A program made the translations under genes and the position numbers. The notes under the pieces are model-generated. The model was not told the DNA's origin and did no database searches. It saw only the letters and a list, made by a program, of their open reading frames with translations. From Vermamoeba vermiformis (taxonomy: Eukaryota > Tubulinea > Echinamoebida), in the NCBI GenBank assembly GCA_045837725.1, contig JBEWZL010000221.1:1-64000 (forward strand): 64,000 bases of DNA. Direction: 5' to 3'. The first letter of the stretch is position 1, and the number at the start of each line of letters is the position of its first letter. Below are positions 24,439-36,236 of the stretch, piece after piece.

Positions 24439-27400
24439 TTATAGGCGCGAAGAGAATAATCGAGTTAAGAACAAAGTAAAATTATCTTCGTTAATGGACG
24501 GACACTCCAGATTAGGCAATAACGATTTCACGCTCGAATCGTCGTATTCCTGCTCGTCTGTAAAAGAACGGTTAATCAGGTTAAGAAGTGGGAAATAATC
24601 TTTCATACCGCTAGGAATATCGCTTGTAAACATTCGTAAATGCTGCAAAACCTTGCGAAGGAACGGATCTTTAGCGTGAACTGCGCAATCTTGAACCACG
24701 CTACTCCACGTGCTAATATCGACTGTATTCTCTGGCATGTTGTGCATTTTTTCTGCCCATTGGCTGGCCTCCAATCCCCATTTTGATTGCTTGGGCGAAT
24801 GCTTAGCAATGAATTTCAGGAGTTGCAAGTACGAGATCTTGCGCGGGTTGAAAAGATCGAAATCACCCCCTTGTAAGTTGTTTGGTGGAAGCTGACCAAT
24901 CATTGCAATAACACGGGCAACTGTATTCGGTTAATTAAGTCACAACGATATTCTTTACGCACCATAATCAACGCTAGCCAGCGACAAGGCATAATTAGTT
25001 CGATCCGGGAAGCACTCTGCATAAATGCTACCAAGAATGAGGTCATGCACCCAATCCTTGTCATTGTATCCGCCAGTGATATGTGAGTAAGAGACCATTC
25101 CTAAACACGTCAGGTTCAAGCGTCATTACCAAATTGAGGATTACCTGGTCTGAAGATGTTCACCACGAATCCTCTCGTGCGGGCACGCATCAATAAACGT
25201 TCCGATACCAGTTTAGTTGCATTGTAGCCACCAAGTCTGTTTACCATTTCGGGATCTAACTGAGCGTCCACCGATACGACTGTGCCAAGTGTTGAGACGA
25301 AGTTGAGCACTTTTTTTGATCCGTGTGCAGCGAACTTTAAGACTTCGTGAGTAGCTACCACATTGGACTTTCTGAGAGAAGAGTAAGGAAGCACATGGTT
25401 GACCTCAGCAGCCGCGTGATATATAGTAGAGACATGTGCTGATAGGTCGTCGTAATCATCTTGAAACAAGCCAAACATGGGTGCAGAGGAGTCTCCTGAG
25501 AAGGCTGTTACACGTGACAAGTCACAGCGTTCGTCCAAATAATAACTTTTGAGGGTGTCTCGCAGCCGCTTTGTGGCCATGTCGTTCGAAGAGGCTCGAA
25601 TCAAACAATAGACATGAGTGCGAGTACTGCTCAAAAGCTCGTGCAATAAGAAGGCGCCAACAAATCCAGTAACACCTGAAAGCTGGTTAATACGAATCAT
25701 CGTGCACGTACTCGCTTACCTGTTAGTAATACATCTTGGCCCTCGGGTGTAATGTCGTTTGGTTTCAACTCTTCGCCAAGCTGAATATCCTTCTGAATCT
25801 GAAACCACTGCTACATGTTAGAATGTAAATTAAGGATTCAAAGACTTGCCTCATTTTGTTGCGAAGGCTCTCCTGACGTCTTCTGTTTTTTAATGAAATT
25901 GAATATTTCGTCGAGATTGTTATTCAAAATCAACTCAGGCGGCACCGTAAACTGCATGGTCTGCTTGATTAGTTGTGAAAACTTGACGGCATTCAGAGAA
26001 TCTCCTCCAATTTCTGTGAAGCTGGCCGAGGACGATTTACTCTTAAAACCAAATACTGCTTCAAATATTCTGCATCCAAATTAGCGGTTAATTAGCACTT
26101 AACTGTAAACTTACGCCTGCAGATTTTCCTTCTCTCGCTCTTCTTCTTGCTTCTCTAGTATTGCATTGATTGCGGCTTTGTAGTGACGCTCGAGTTTAGG
26201 ACGACACTTTCTGAAAACAGTGGTCAGTGAGAACAACACTATGGCAATACCACGTACTTAGTTGACGAGGTCATGAATCCGTTTTCGGCAGTCCATTTAG
26301 TAGGCTCTATGATGATGATATTTGGAATCTCAAAGGACCTCAGGTTCTCAGTCACAGCCACTTCATTGAGTGCTGCGATGATTCGTTCTCGCAACGCTGC
26401 AGATTGGCATATCTCTTCGTATGATTTGCCTAAAGCTATTAACGACTATGACGCGGACATTAGATTCGAGTTACCTTTCGTCTCGTCCTCTTTTGGCCAG
26501 TTTTCGATCAGTTGCTTGTTGGGCACAATTATCGCGGCCACGCCATTTTGAGAATAATGAACGTCACCGGATGTTATGAATATTTGATCGATTAGCGGGA
26601 TGGATAAAAACATGGCTTCCAATGGCTCGGGGGACACAAATTCACCCTAATACCGTATGAGCTAATTTGAATCCACAACATCAAACGCGTTACCTGTGCG
26701 AGCTTGAAGATGTTCTTCTTTCGGTCTATGATCCTGACTTTGTTCAATCCAATCAACTCAACAATGTCGCCTGTTCTGAACCAGCCTTCTTCATCGAACT
26801 GCTTTTTGGTTTCTTCTTCGTTTTTGTAATAACCTGGAATCATCGTTTGAGTCTTGACGTACAATTCCCCTCGAGGATACGGCTTGTCGCTGAATGAGGG
26901 TCAGTGCGTGCACTACAATATTAACACATACGTTTCGAAATAACCAAGTTCAGGTACATCGACGAGTTTGATTTCAACTCCGGTATGCATCGAGCCATCA
27001 CTTGCAGCCAACGATCCCACTTCTGTAGTGCCGTAGCCTTCATCAAAACGGCACTGTTTAAAACACTCCTTCACCCATGCCCGAACTATAGGGCTGAACG
27101 CAGCACCGCCTGCTCGTAATTCCTTGATTCTTGTGCCAAATACTTTTGAAAACTGTTCCAATAGCTGGTTCAAATTATTAAATAGACTTTAGGCCTTAAT
27201 TATTCGATGAAATTACCTCGGTGCGTATTTTTATGGCCTCACTTTCCGTCAATTCTTCGCCCTTTTCTAGTTGCTTCTGTGCGTTAGCAATCGCCAAAGC
27301 TTTCTTGAACTGATTGTAAACGACGTCGAAAAATCTCGGAGTTCCATCCAAGAAGACTGGGTTGATAAGGGGAATGTCGTCGTAGATCTCTTCCGGGTTT

Positions 27401-28932
27401 TCAATGACACCAGTTCGTCCTCCGTTAATGAAAATACTATAAAAAAATCGTTAAATAAGCTGCCCAAGTACGTGGATTAAGCATACGTTAGGGTAACTTC
27501 ACGATCGGAAACGTGAGCTAGCGAGTCTAAGGGGGAAGTCAGAAAAGGTGTGATTGCAATGCCAATTAGTTACCTTTTGACACGTTGACCAAAGCGTTCT
27601 TCTCTGCGAGCAAATAAGGAAGACGAATGAACGTGCGCATTAATTGTTCCGTGAACATTGCACCCTTCGGAGCACCAGTCGAGCCACTTGTGTAAATGAT
27701 GGTAGCCAACTCATTCGGTTGTCTTATCACAATTGGTCTTGGAGATGATGTGCCAGCTTCAATTAGAGACGCAAAGGTAATAACGTTATCGTAGTCTCCG
27801 TTGTCCATATCGATGACATGTTTCAAGTTGGGACACTTGGATCTGGCCTCATTGAACTTCGAAACGAGCTTCCCACTGCATATAACCGTCGATAACTCGG
27901 TGTGATTGAGAATAAACTCTCGCTCCTCGTCTTTGATGTGGTGGTGAATTGGCACAGAGGTCAATCCGTACATGCCACAGGCGATGTCGGCGATGAACCA
28001 CTCTACTCGGTTATGTGACGATATGCCGACCAATGAGTTCTTTTCCAAGTTAAGCTTGTTAAGCAGGCCTAGATTGTATTACTACTATCAGCAAGAATGG
28101 AAGCAATGTGACCGAGCAACACGTACCAGATCCAAAGGCTTTACAACGGGTTTCAATGTCCTTGTAAGTCAACCAACTGTAAGAAGGCTTGCCATTGGTT
28201 ATGACTTTATAGCCGAAACACGGTCTGAACATGTACTGCGTGAAGGCTGCCTGATACATTTCAGCAATGCTGCTACATCGAACGACCTTCAATGAGCTGA
28301 TTAATGCGTCGTTAACTGCAACATCTATTAGTCCTCCTTACGCGTTTAAATATCTCTTCAGGATCTATAAGAGGTTCAATGCGCATGGGGTGCTCGTGCT
28401 CTTTAGTCTTGTGACATTCGCCGCAAAAATCGAAATTATCGCATTCAAAACAGTGATAACGGACCATACGCCCTTAATAAAGGAAATATAAATTTTTTTG
28501 ATGGAAATAGAATGGAGCTACCTGTAAACGTTGCATGGCACGCGTCACAAATAAAGACAGGTAAGTCCTCTGCATCAATGTGACCTCGAGTGTCTTCCTT
28601 TTTATATTGGTCGAGCTTTTTAACTAAATACTCTTCATCCTTCTATTAATACAATCTAAGCTAAGCAAGTGAATACAAATTATTTGAATTAATTACCCTG
28701 CATTTTTTTAACCGGTCTTCTTTCTTCGCTAAATCTATTATAATAATTAGTAATGAAATTATCGTCGAATATTTAATTGTATAATATTTTTTGACTTACC
28801 TTCACCAGTCAGTTTGTCGATTTCGGTTAATATTGTTTGAATTTCTTTACGAGCGTGTTCCAAGGCAATATTGTTTACCTGCCATCCATATTGCAAGCGA
28901 AGACGCTCTAATGTCTCAGTTTTGTCATACAT
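24439..28932 (-). CDS. ZZ zinc finger fused to carboxylic-acid-reductase-like enzyme
   Basis: Predicted to activate a fatty or other carboxylic acid with ATP, load it on a carrier and reduce the thioester to an aldehyde with NAD(P)H. Order: an N-terminal helical piece (start at 28932, MYDKTETLERL); a ZZ finger with CDAC, HCFEC, FCGEC and HEH (28.4-28.6 kb); an adenylation domain of the long-chain acyl-CoA synthetase type with YTSGSTGAPKG, YGTTEVG, WFRTGD and DRKKNIFKL (26.6-28.2 kb); a carrier domain with the phosphopantetheine serine in GGDSLNAVKF (about 26.0 kb); and a thioester reductase with TGVTGFVGAF and catalytic YNATK (25.1-25.7 kb). The finger and synthetase parts join in frame through a 55-base intron after EEIFKR; the synthetase part has no good start of its own upstream of VVRCSSI. 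Length is about 1,170 residues. The stop is 115 bases before the ABCC start. Confidence 0.85.
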
Positions 28933-29138
28933 CCGAGATGGGACTGGAAACAAAGAATCCTTTTGAAGTGGCGAAGAGTATTAAAATAATTCAATCAACT
29001 CTATGGATCAAGTCATTAGACCGAGGGACTCGTGGTGATACGGTCCTGGAAAATGAAGATTTTTCAGATCGGTTGTTTATTTAAATTAGTAGCAAAACTA
29101 CAACCAATCTATAATCAGTTTGAACTATTCTTTCTGAC

Positions 29139-30238
29139 TTAGAGCTCATCAATTTCGCCGTTGCCCTTAACCCACCAGGCCTTGGTTTGGCGGTTCTTGC
29201 TGACAACAGTTTCGACGGTGTAGATCAAGGTCAATTGTACAGCACCGATAGGATCATCAACCGAATCACCAACTATAAATTCGATATTAATAGAGCCATA
29301 AATTATCACCCAAACGAAAAGAGATCTTCGATCAATATTTAATTATTATTAAATTAGTAGTTCAATGAGCCAGTTCTTGGCCTCGCGATAGTATAATTTT
29401 TATATTACATACCGTTCAAAACTTGAGGAATTTCAACGGAGCAAGCAAAGTTATAACCCCAAGCAACCTGATCGATGAGGATTAGAATTTTATAGGAAAG
29501 GTTCAACGCAGGTTGTCGAGCTATGATAATAGTCCGCACTATCTATCGTCATGCTATTAAACTTACATCGATATTAGAAGGAATGATTTGAACACCAGTC
29601 AAATATTGGCCTTTGCCTTTATATTTGCCGCCATAAATATAGACGACGTGGTAGTCAAACTTAATAACGGTGGCCTACATAATTCAGTCAATAAATCGCG
29701 GTAAGCATTTTTAAAAAAAATTGATCTTTTAAAGGTGAATTGTACTGACCTTGTAAAGATTAAAGTACTCAATGGAGTAAGCTTCAGAAACAGGTTGTTT
29801 CCAGTTTGTCAAAGTTTTCCAGTCCTCGATACCTTTCTGAAAGAAGGAACGACAAGTTAGAATTCGAACGGATTTAAGGATTTAGTTCGTGCTTACGGGG
29901 GTGGCAGTACCGTAATTGACCTTAACCACAGAAGTAGGTTGATTTTTTACGATAATGTCCCACACTTCCTTGCCAATATTAATCATAGAACCAAGATCAA
30001 CTCCATCAAATTGCAATCCACGTTCAGCGCGAGCAACGCTCTCGTTCAAACGAGCCATATGTTCCTTGTAAAGGTGGTACAAATTACCGCGAGCAGCTTC
30101 GTGAGGCTCCAAGCGACGGATCTTGAAAGTGAGCTCTTCGGCAGATTGGTCACCGAGATTCACACCTGAGGTCGAAACACGCAAGGCATTGGCAAAAATA
30201 GCCAATGACAAAATTAATACAACGGTAGTTTGTTGCAT
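29139..30238 (-). CDS. Secreted protein of unknown function
   Basis: Starts MQQTTVVLILSLAIFANA, a clear signal peptide; there is no membrane span afterwards and no C-terminal anchor, so the product should be secreted or lumenal. After an Arg/Glu-rich helical region (LYKEHMARLNESVARAERG) the C-terminal half looks beta-rich, with YIYGGKYKGKGQYLTGV, IDVAWGYNFACSVEIPQV and IGAVQLTLIYTVETV, ending GNGEIDEL. About 240 residues with four or five introns, one of them unusually long (about 29.27-29.41 kb). The regular spacing of hydrophobic and Gly residues suggests a conserved sandwich domain, but I cannot assign a family. Confidence 0.7.
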
Positions 30239-30385
30239 TATGTATGGTTGTGGAAATGTAAGTTGTTTTTGGTTTAGTACAAAATTTTGTTCGATCAGAA
30301 TTTGACTGTCAAATTTCTAACCCAAATTGTTACCTTGATATTTCTTTTACTTCTATTTACAATAAATATTAAATATTCGCTTTGT

Positions 30386-32831
30386 TTAGGCAGCGACGAT
30401 GTCAGAGGCGAGGTTTCGCTTTGCAGTAGGGCTGTTAGGGATCTCATCCAAAGGCTTCAAACCAGGGTGCAAGTAAGCAGTGCGAAGAGTTTCGGAATCG
30501 AAGTGACGAGGGACTCGAGCCACATCCAAAATCTTCAACAATCTTCGCTCGTTTCGCTTGCGCTGAACGGCAAGAATGATGCACAACACGGCACTCAATC
30601 CAACGAAAGCCAATGAAGTCCAAGCAGCGGCAAACAAGCCCTTGACAAGGAAGAAGAAGAACGTAATGACTTGGAAGATGAGCAAGCTGACAAAGAAGAT
30701 GTTGATCGAGGTGGGAACGAAAGCACCAGGAGGGTGAATGTCGCGAGTGTGAACGTAGATAAAGTTGTATCTATCGGAGAACCAACGCAAAGCGAAGTAA
30801 GTCAAACCGAAGGGCAAGATGAGCGGAGTGACGATGCTGAAAGAGATGGTGATGACAAAGACCAAGAGACAGAAGGCAATGTGAGTCATGTAGGAGTAGT
30901 AGCCAACAACGTCCTTGTAGTAAGTGTCCTTGGAGCTCTTGCGGACAAAGTCAAGCACGTACGAGATGAGTTGACCGGGGCGCAACAAAAGCAAGACAAA
31001 ACCTTGCAAGAACATTGCAAAAATCAACCATCCGATCAAGAAGGCACCAATGCGAGAGTAATCAACAGACGAGAAGTTGTTGAGGATAGAGCTCGGGTCA
31101 GAAAGGAATTGCTGTAATTAACACGTTAGTCACGATTACTTTCGCGCATACCATTAAGTATCTTGCTTACATTAGCAAAAGCGACACCGCTGTCAAAGAT
31201 GGTCTTGAAGATCAAAGAGTTGAGCACGACGAAGAGGAAGTACTTTCGCAAAGTGCCGATTTCGAGTGAGGTCTTGCTGTGAGGGCGTTCAAGCTTGGTC
31301 AAAGCGCGCATAAGAGTGGGCAATACGGCCAAGAAGATGTACACGAGCAAGATGGGAATGTAGTAAATGATCAGGTTTGTCGCGATGGGGCTGATGTTCA
31401 AGATCCAGCCAAAGTAGGGTGCACCAGCGTCGGTCAAGCCGAAGATGATAATGTTGCTGAAGAATGAAATGACAGCGGACCAAAAGAGGGCGATGAGAAC
31501 GACTAAGATGTTGACACCAACGGCAGCAAGACGCTGCATCCAGCGAGGAGCATAGAGGTAGTTCCATTGAACGGCAGCTGGGGGCACAGGAGCAATCTTG
31601 GCAGACCACTGTCTGAGCTTAATAGACTTCTCGGCCTCGCTTGCGCGGTGTTTGCGAAGTCTGTGGCTGGTCTCTTCCATGTCGCGGACGCATCGTACAG
31701 CGTCAGAAGGCTCTCTGAAAGTAACAAAAGCGACGGGCGAGTCTTTGTGAGTCAATGGCATCAATTGTTTGGTTTGCAATGCGTTAGTCCAGACATCAAT
31801 GCTGTTGGTGTAATGATCGAGAGCATCAGCCTTGACGGAAGAGTCTTTACACTCATTGGCTTCGGTGCGCTTGTTCTTCTCGCGCAAAAGCTCTTCAGCT
31901 TTGCCGTAACCCATGTAAGCGTTCTTTCGGTTTGAAATGAATTGAAGATGCTCGGGGAGGTGGTAGCCCAAGTTGACCGATAAGACGCGATCCGGGTAAA
32001 GTTCGTTGAAGTAATCGAAGATGACATTAGGATCGGCAGTCTTAGGCAGATTCAAATAGACAGTGCAAGCTTGCACGGCTGTAAATTAAATCTGTGAGTT
32101 GAAATTTCACTCGAATGTCGGCAACTTCTAGATCCATATATCTCGATCTAAAACCGCATCAGCACCACTTACTGCAAGGGTCTCTGTAGGCCTCTCTCAA
32201 CTTAGGCAAGAAGTACTTGTTCTGGTAGAAGTAAATGAGCAACCAAGCCAAGACGCTGAACACAGCAAACACAGCAAAGTTAGCCCACAACCACGAATAG
32301 CCTTCTTCGTAGACACTCGCCGACAGGTCGGGGAAACTTCTGCCGCCGGAGTAGATTGTAGTCAATGGGAATAAGATAACGAGGCCTATCATCAATTCAT
32401 GAACATTTTTAAAAATGAAGTTAAAATTTTTGGATCTGTTTCACTTACCGATTACAGTGCAAATGGCAAAATAAATCATCAAGTACTTGATGAACTTCAA
32501 TTGAAAGACGGCATTATATCCTGAGCTGAGCACAATTTCCTGTTCTGAAGCGCTGAAAACATTTCTGAACCAGCCGCAGCCTTTTTTCAGTTTTCTGTAT
32601 GAATCCGGACTTGAAGAGAACAAATGGTTAGTGAATATGTTACTTGTGCGTATAATGCTCTATTTTCAATTCTTACTTGTTTTCTCTGTATTTAGGGTAG
32701 AAAAACCTCGCCATGCGCGGTCGCAGAATTAAAAATACGATCAACAAAGCGATCATAATTGCACCGGTAATAATCAGTGTCTCGGGTATACCACCCGTTG
32801 CGGTATTCTGTTTGTCACCGCCGCTATTCAT
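30386..32831 (-). CDS. CSC1/OSCA/TMEM63-like mechanosensitive cation channel
   Basis: Multi-pass membrane protein of about 720 residues. The start is MNSGGDKQNT at 32831, followed at once by a first span (LIITGAIMIALLIVFLIL). Next come two more N-terminal spans, then a long cytosolic loop with an RRM-like fold typical of this family (ACTVYLNLPKTADPNVIFDY ... SPVAFVTFREPSDAVRCVRD), and then the seven-span channel core with WNYLYAPRWMQRL, IIIFGLTDAGAP and PLILPFGLTYFALRW. The order N-terminal spans, cytosolic loop, AP-W-N block and C-terminal core is diagnostic of CSC1/OSCA/TMEM63 proteins, which open on membrane tension or osmotic shock. Which membrane it occupies cannot be read from sequence. 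Five to six short introns. Confidence 0.92.
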
Positions 32832-33734
32832 GCTGAATAATTCGTAGAGATCCGGGATGAAAAATAATGGTTCGATTGTGGATGTGTCTCTGAGGTTGTT
32901 TGAATAAAAATGAAAACGGCCGATTGGTTTTAAGTCGGCACTGAGACCAAAAAATCAGCGTGCGTATGTTGTAAGCAAAATTTTCGCTGAAAGTTGCGCT
33001 AGTTCTGCTCAGGCGAAAGTCCCCTTTGTGATTCCAATTCAGACGAGCTACGAGTTTTCCACTAATTCTTCCTGCGCTGAACGGTAGAATTAAAATACCG
33101 CATTTGTTCTTGCTGTCTATTCAATCGCACGAGCTGCACACCAGCTTGCGGAAAAAGCCGAACCGATCAGACCTGCAGCTTCATGACGATATAATTCAAA
33201 TCCAACTGTAATTTAGCTAACCCATATAGACAATATGACGATTGAGCGTATCACTGAAATAGAGCAAGTATGAGTAGCGCAGTTAATTGAAACAAATCTG
33301 GTAGAAATCTCAGAGTTATTTGGTTTGCAAAATTATTAACGCAACTACTGAATATACTGCAGTAATTTATGTATGCATATAATAGCAGAAGAGTCGCTTA
33401 AAGCGGATTTAAAAATCATCAAAAAAAAAATAATTAGCATAATAATTCAAACATTAACAGCACCAGATCCGAAAGTATCTGGTATTAATTTTGCAATTTG
33501 CGTGCCGCTAAAAATAAAATTTACCTTGTGCTCAGCTGAGAACAAAAACATCTGTTCCTTCAGTCCAATAGGTATTTACAGACACCCTATTGTAACAACG
33601 GGACTGCAAGATAGAAATCAATCAATAACGTTATCGTTCCATTTGTGGAGTGGAGCTTGGTCAAATATAAAGCCTCAGTAAATTGTGTTAATTTCATTTC
33701 TCGTGCACGTTTCAAGGGTCAACCACACTCAGCA
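32832..33734. other. Divergent intergenic region
   Basis: About 900 bases between the start of the channel gene (minus) and of the D-glutamate cyclase-like gene (plus). One frame at 33373-33681 is open but begins in an AT-rich tract and has no protein-like pattern. A CG-richer block at about 33040-33190 (GAGCTGCACACCAGCTTGCGG) is the only departure from AT-rich DNA. I see no RNA gene. It probably holds two promoters and 5' untranslated exons. Confidence 0.4.
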
Positions 33735-34928
33735 ATGGCAACTCAAGAACATATTTATACTGACCCTAAGTTACTGAGGCAAGCCATTAGAGAAAAACGG
33801 TTTTTGAAGCCGACATCCGGTCAATGCGCAGGATATTTACAAGCGAAGTAAGTTAGCGTGCAATTTCAAGTCGAATGATTGCTCGAAATTACCTTTATAA
33901 TTTTAGTTATTTTTTTATTGTTCAATTACTTGACACTGCCTTCTGCAATCAAAACGTCTGATCCAACTTTTACAGCATGGTCATTTTACCAAAATCAGCA
34001 TCGGATGATTTCTCTGCATTTTGCTCGAAAAATAACCGCCCGTGTCCTGTTATTGCCACGTTACCAGCAGGCAAGTTCAGTTTAGCAAATCCGCCTTTTA
34101 TGTGTTTTTGTTGATTGAATAGCCCGCTAACTACAAAATAATAGGTGTCAGAGAAGCGGCGACACTTGCTCCTGGTAGTGATGTAGCAACAGATCTGCCA
34201 AAATATCGCGTATTTAAAAATGGTGAATTAATCGAAGAGGTATTAACATTTGGAGCCTATTAATACAATGCAATTAATATTATTACACAAGAGAGATGAT
34301 GTTTCAGATTTATGGCGCGAGGATCTTGTGACATTTTTGATTGGTTGTTCCTTCAGCTTTGAAGAAGGTTTAATTAAAGCAGGTGTGCCAGTACGAAATA
34401 TCGAACAAGTAAGTTATACAACCACAATGCGGATAGGATGGCTAATATTTTTTAGGGTCGAAATGTATCGATGTACAAGACCAACATCAAGGTGAGTCAC
34501 AATCGCCCAATTGAAATCGAATAGTATAACTCATAATTCTTTTAGTGCGAGTCAGCGGGTCCGTTCAACGGTCCATTAGTCGTCAGCTACAGACCAATAC
34601 CAAAGCACCTCGTTGAGGAGACAATACGCGTCACGAATGAGTGTGGCGCAGCTCACGGACCACCAATTCACGTCGGAGATCCCGCCACCATTGGTATTAG
34701 TGACATTAACAAACCTGACTTTGGTGATGCCGTTGAGGCCAAAGAAGGAGATGTGCCTGTGTTTTGGGCCTGCGGTACGTACCTCACGAGATTTTGTATC
34801 GGATCTGACCTTGCACAGGCGTCACGGCAATTCTCGGTGCGTTATCTTCGAAAGCTGATTTGATTATCACACACGCTCCAGGACACATGTTTGTTTCGGA
34901 TAAGAAAGAGCTCAATTTTGAAAAATAA
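33735..34928 (+). CDS. DGLUCY: D-glutamate cyclase-like protein (DUF1445/UPF0317 family)
   Basis: Small soluble enzyme of about 280 residues. Family landmarks in order: [20 protein letters not shown] at the start, [35 protein letters not shown] block ([16 protein letters not shown]), [52 protein letters not shown] and ITHAPGHM. In animals the family member converts D-glutamate to 5-oxo-D-proline in mitochondria; bacterial members are often annotated as hydro-lyases. There are six introns. The second (34071-34144) starts GCAAGT, a GC-AG intron, and has CTAACTAC before its end; only this join keeps the family reading frame. The start [10 protein letters not shown] is unambiguous and there is no obvious targeting peptide. 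Confidence 0.88.
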
Positions 34929-34993
34929 ATGTAAATAGAACAGAACACTATTCATTTATTACTATCACTACAAATGCTACTAAAATAATGTTA

Positions 34994-36010
34994 TTAGATC
35001 AACAATGCGAAGGAAGCTCCGGCAATGACGACAGACGAGGCGATGGTGGATGCACTGCTTTGTTGCTGTACAGTGCCGCATTCGCCAGCATTAGTTGTAG
35101 CACCAGATGAGCACTGACTGCCAGTGGTGATGCACGTGCTTGAACCCTTGCACCAAGTGCATCCAATTGAGAGGCTTTGCGCGGAGTTAGCACAAGTGAA
35201 GCAATCCTTGACGGTAGAACATTGCTCTGAGATGATCGTTAGGAAGTTATTTTTAATGCGCCGTACAACGTACTGAACGAAGAACTGCAAAGTTGGTTGC
35301 TCGTAGCGGTGGTACCAGCAGGAGCGAGACGGAAATCAGCGCATGAACCAGTCACGGTGCCAGTGCCGTTGACTTTGCCTATTTCCAAATTAGGTAAGCC
35401 GGTGCGTAGTTTAAATTTCGTATGAGGTCAGGCGATTAGTCGGTAGGAAATTATTTAATACCGTTTAACGATATTACTTATTATGACCGTTATTTATTCA
35501 GGTAAAATTCGTACTGATCTCTCAGATTCAATTTATTAAAAAGATTTCTTACCAGCGCGGCAACCACCTCCAGACATGCACCAAGCGCAGCTATATCCTC
35601 CAGCTTTTCTGCCCTCGCATTCTTGGCAAGTTTCTGAACCTGAGCAGGGATCTGAAAGCGGATTAGCTCGAGCGGATCAATTTTAATTGGAATTACCAGG
35701 GCATTGACCAATGTTGTTGTACAAAGTATTATCTGGGTTGCTCTGAACGCAAGTAGGAGAGTTAAGGGTCAAGCAAGAACCTATCGGTTTTTTTTGTAAG
35801 TAGATTCAAGTGTAATTGCAAAATCCTTCTTTTTAGCGGCGTCATGCCTTTTTTAATGTCATTATATCTTCTAAAATAGTACCTACCTGACGAACAATAG
35901 CTGCAGCCGTTGGACGTGCAAGCGTAACAGTCGGCGTTGTAATTACTGCAGGTCTGGGCGATAGCAGATGCGATTATCGAAATTGCAACGAATACCGTGA
36001 GCTTTTTCAT
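34994..36010 (-). CDS. GPI-anchored cysteine-rich protein with PSI-like repeats
   Basis: Starts with a signal peptide (MKKLTVFVAISIIASAIA) at 36010 and ends in a short hydrophobic tail (STIASSVVIAGASFALLI) after a small-residue stretch, the pattern of a GPI anchor signal. Between them are about three cysteine modules of PSI type: CSNYNADCYACTSNGCSYC, CSGSETCQECEGR...CAWCMSGGGC, and CSTVKDCFTCAN...CTWCKGSSTC. PSI modules are found in plexins, semaphorins and integrins as small disulfide wedges. About 230 residues with four introns. The same module occurs in the receptor at the right window end. Function is unknown; a cell-surface adhesion or recognition role is inference. Confidence 0.8.
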
Positions 36011-36236
36011 ATTCAGTTGTGGTACGTTGTGTATGTGGTTTGAACGAGTACATAAAAAAAGATTTTGTACCGCTTTCCTTTTTTAACAAACTATGAAATT
36101 TCGGGGGTTTTGGCGATTTTATTTTATTTGTTAGCGATTTTCCGTTAGAGTACATTAACCGTAATTATGATATAATTATATCATACCTCAGTAAAATTGC
36201 ACATTTAATTACTATTTACAAGTTGTTGTTCAGAAC

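Noticed and set aside
28312-28932. ZZ-finger protein as a separate gene
   Set aside because: A stop at 28312-28314 is possible if the last intron is retained, but only 52 bases would remain before the first ATG of the synthetase part, that ATG lies inside a conserved region, and a normal intron joins both in frame.
30671-31117. Plus-strand acidic open frame
   Set aside because: Shadow of the conserved C-terminal membrane core of the CSC1-like channel.
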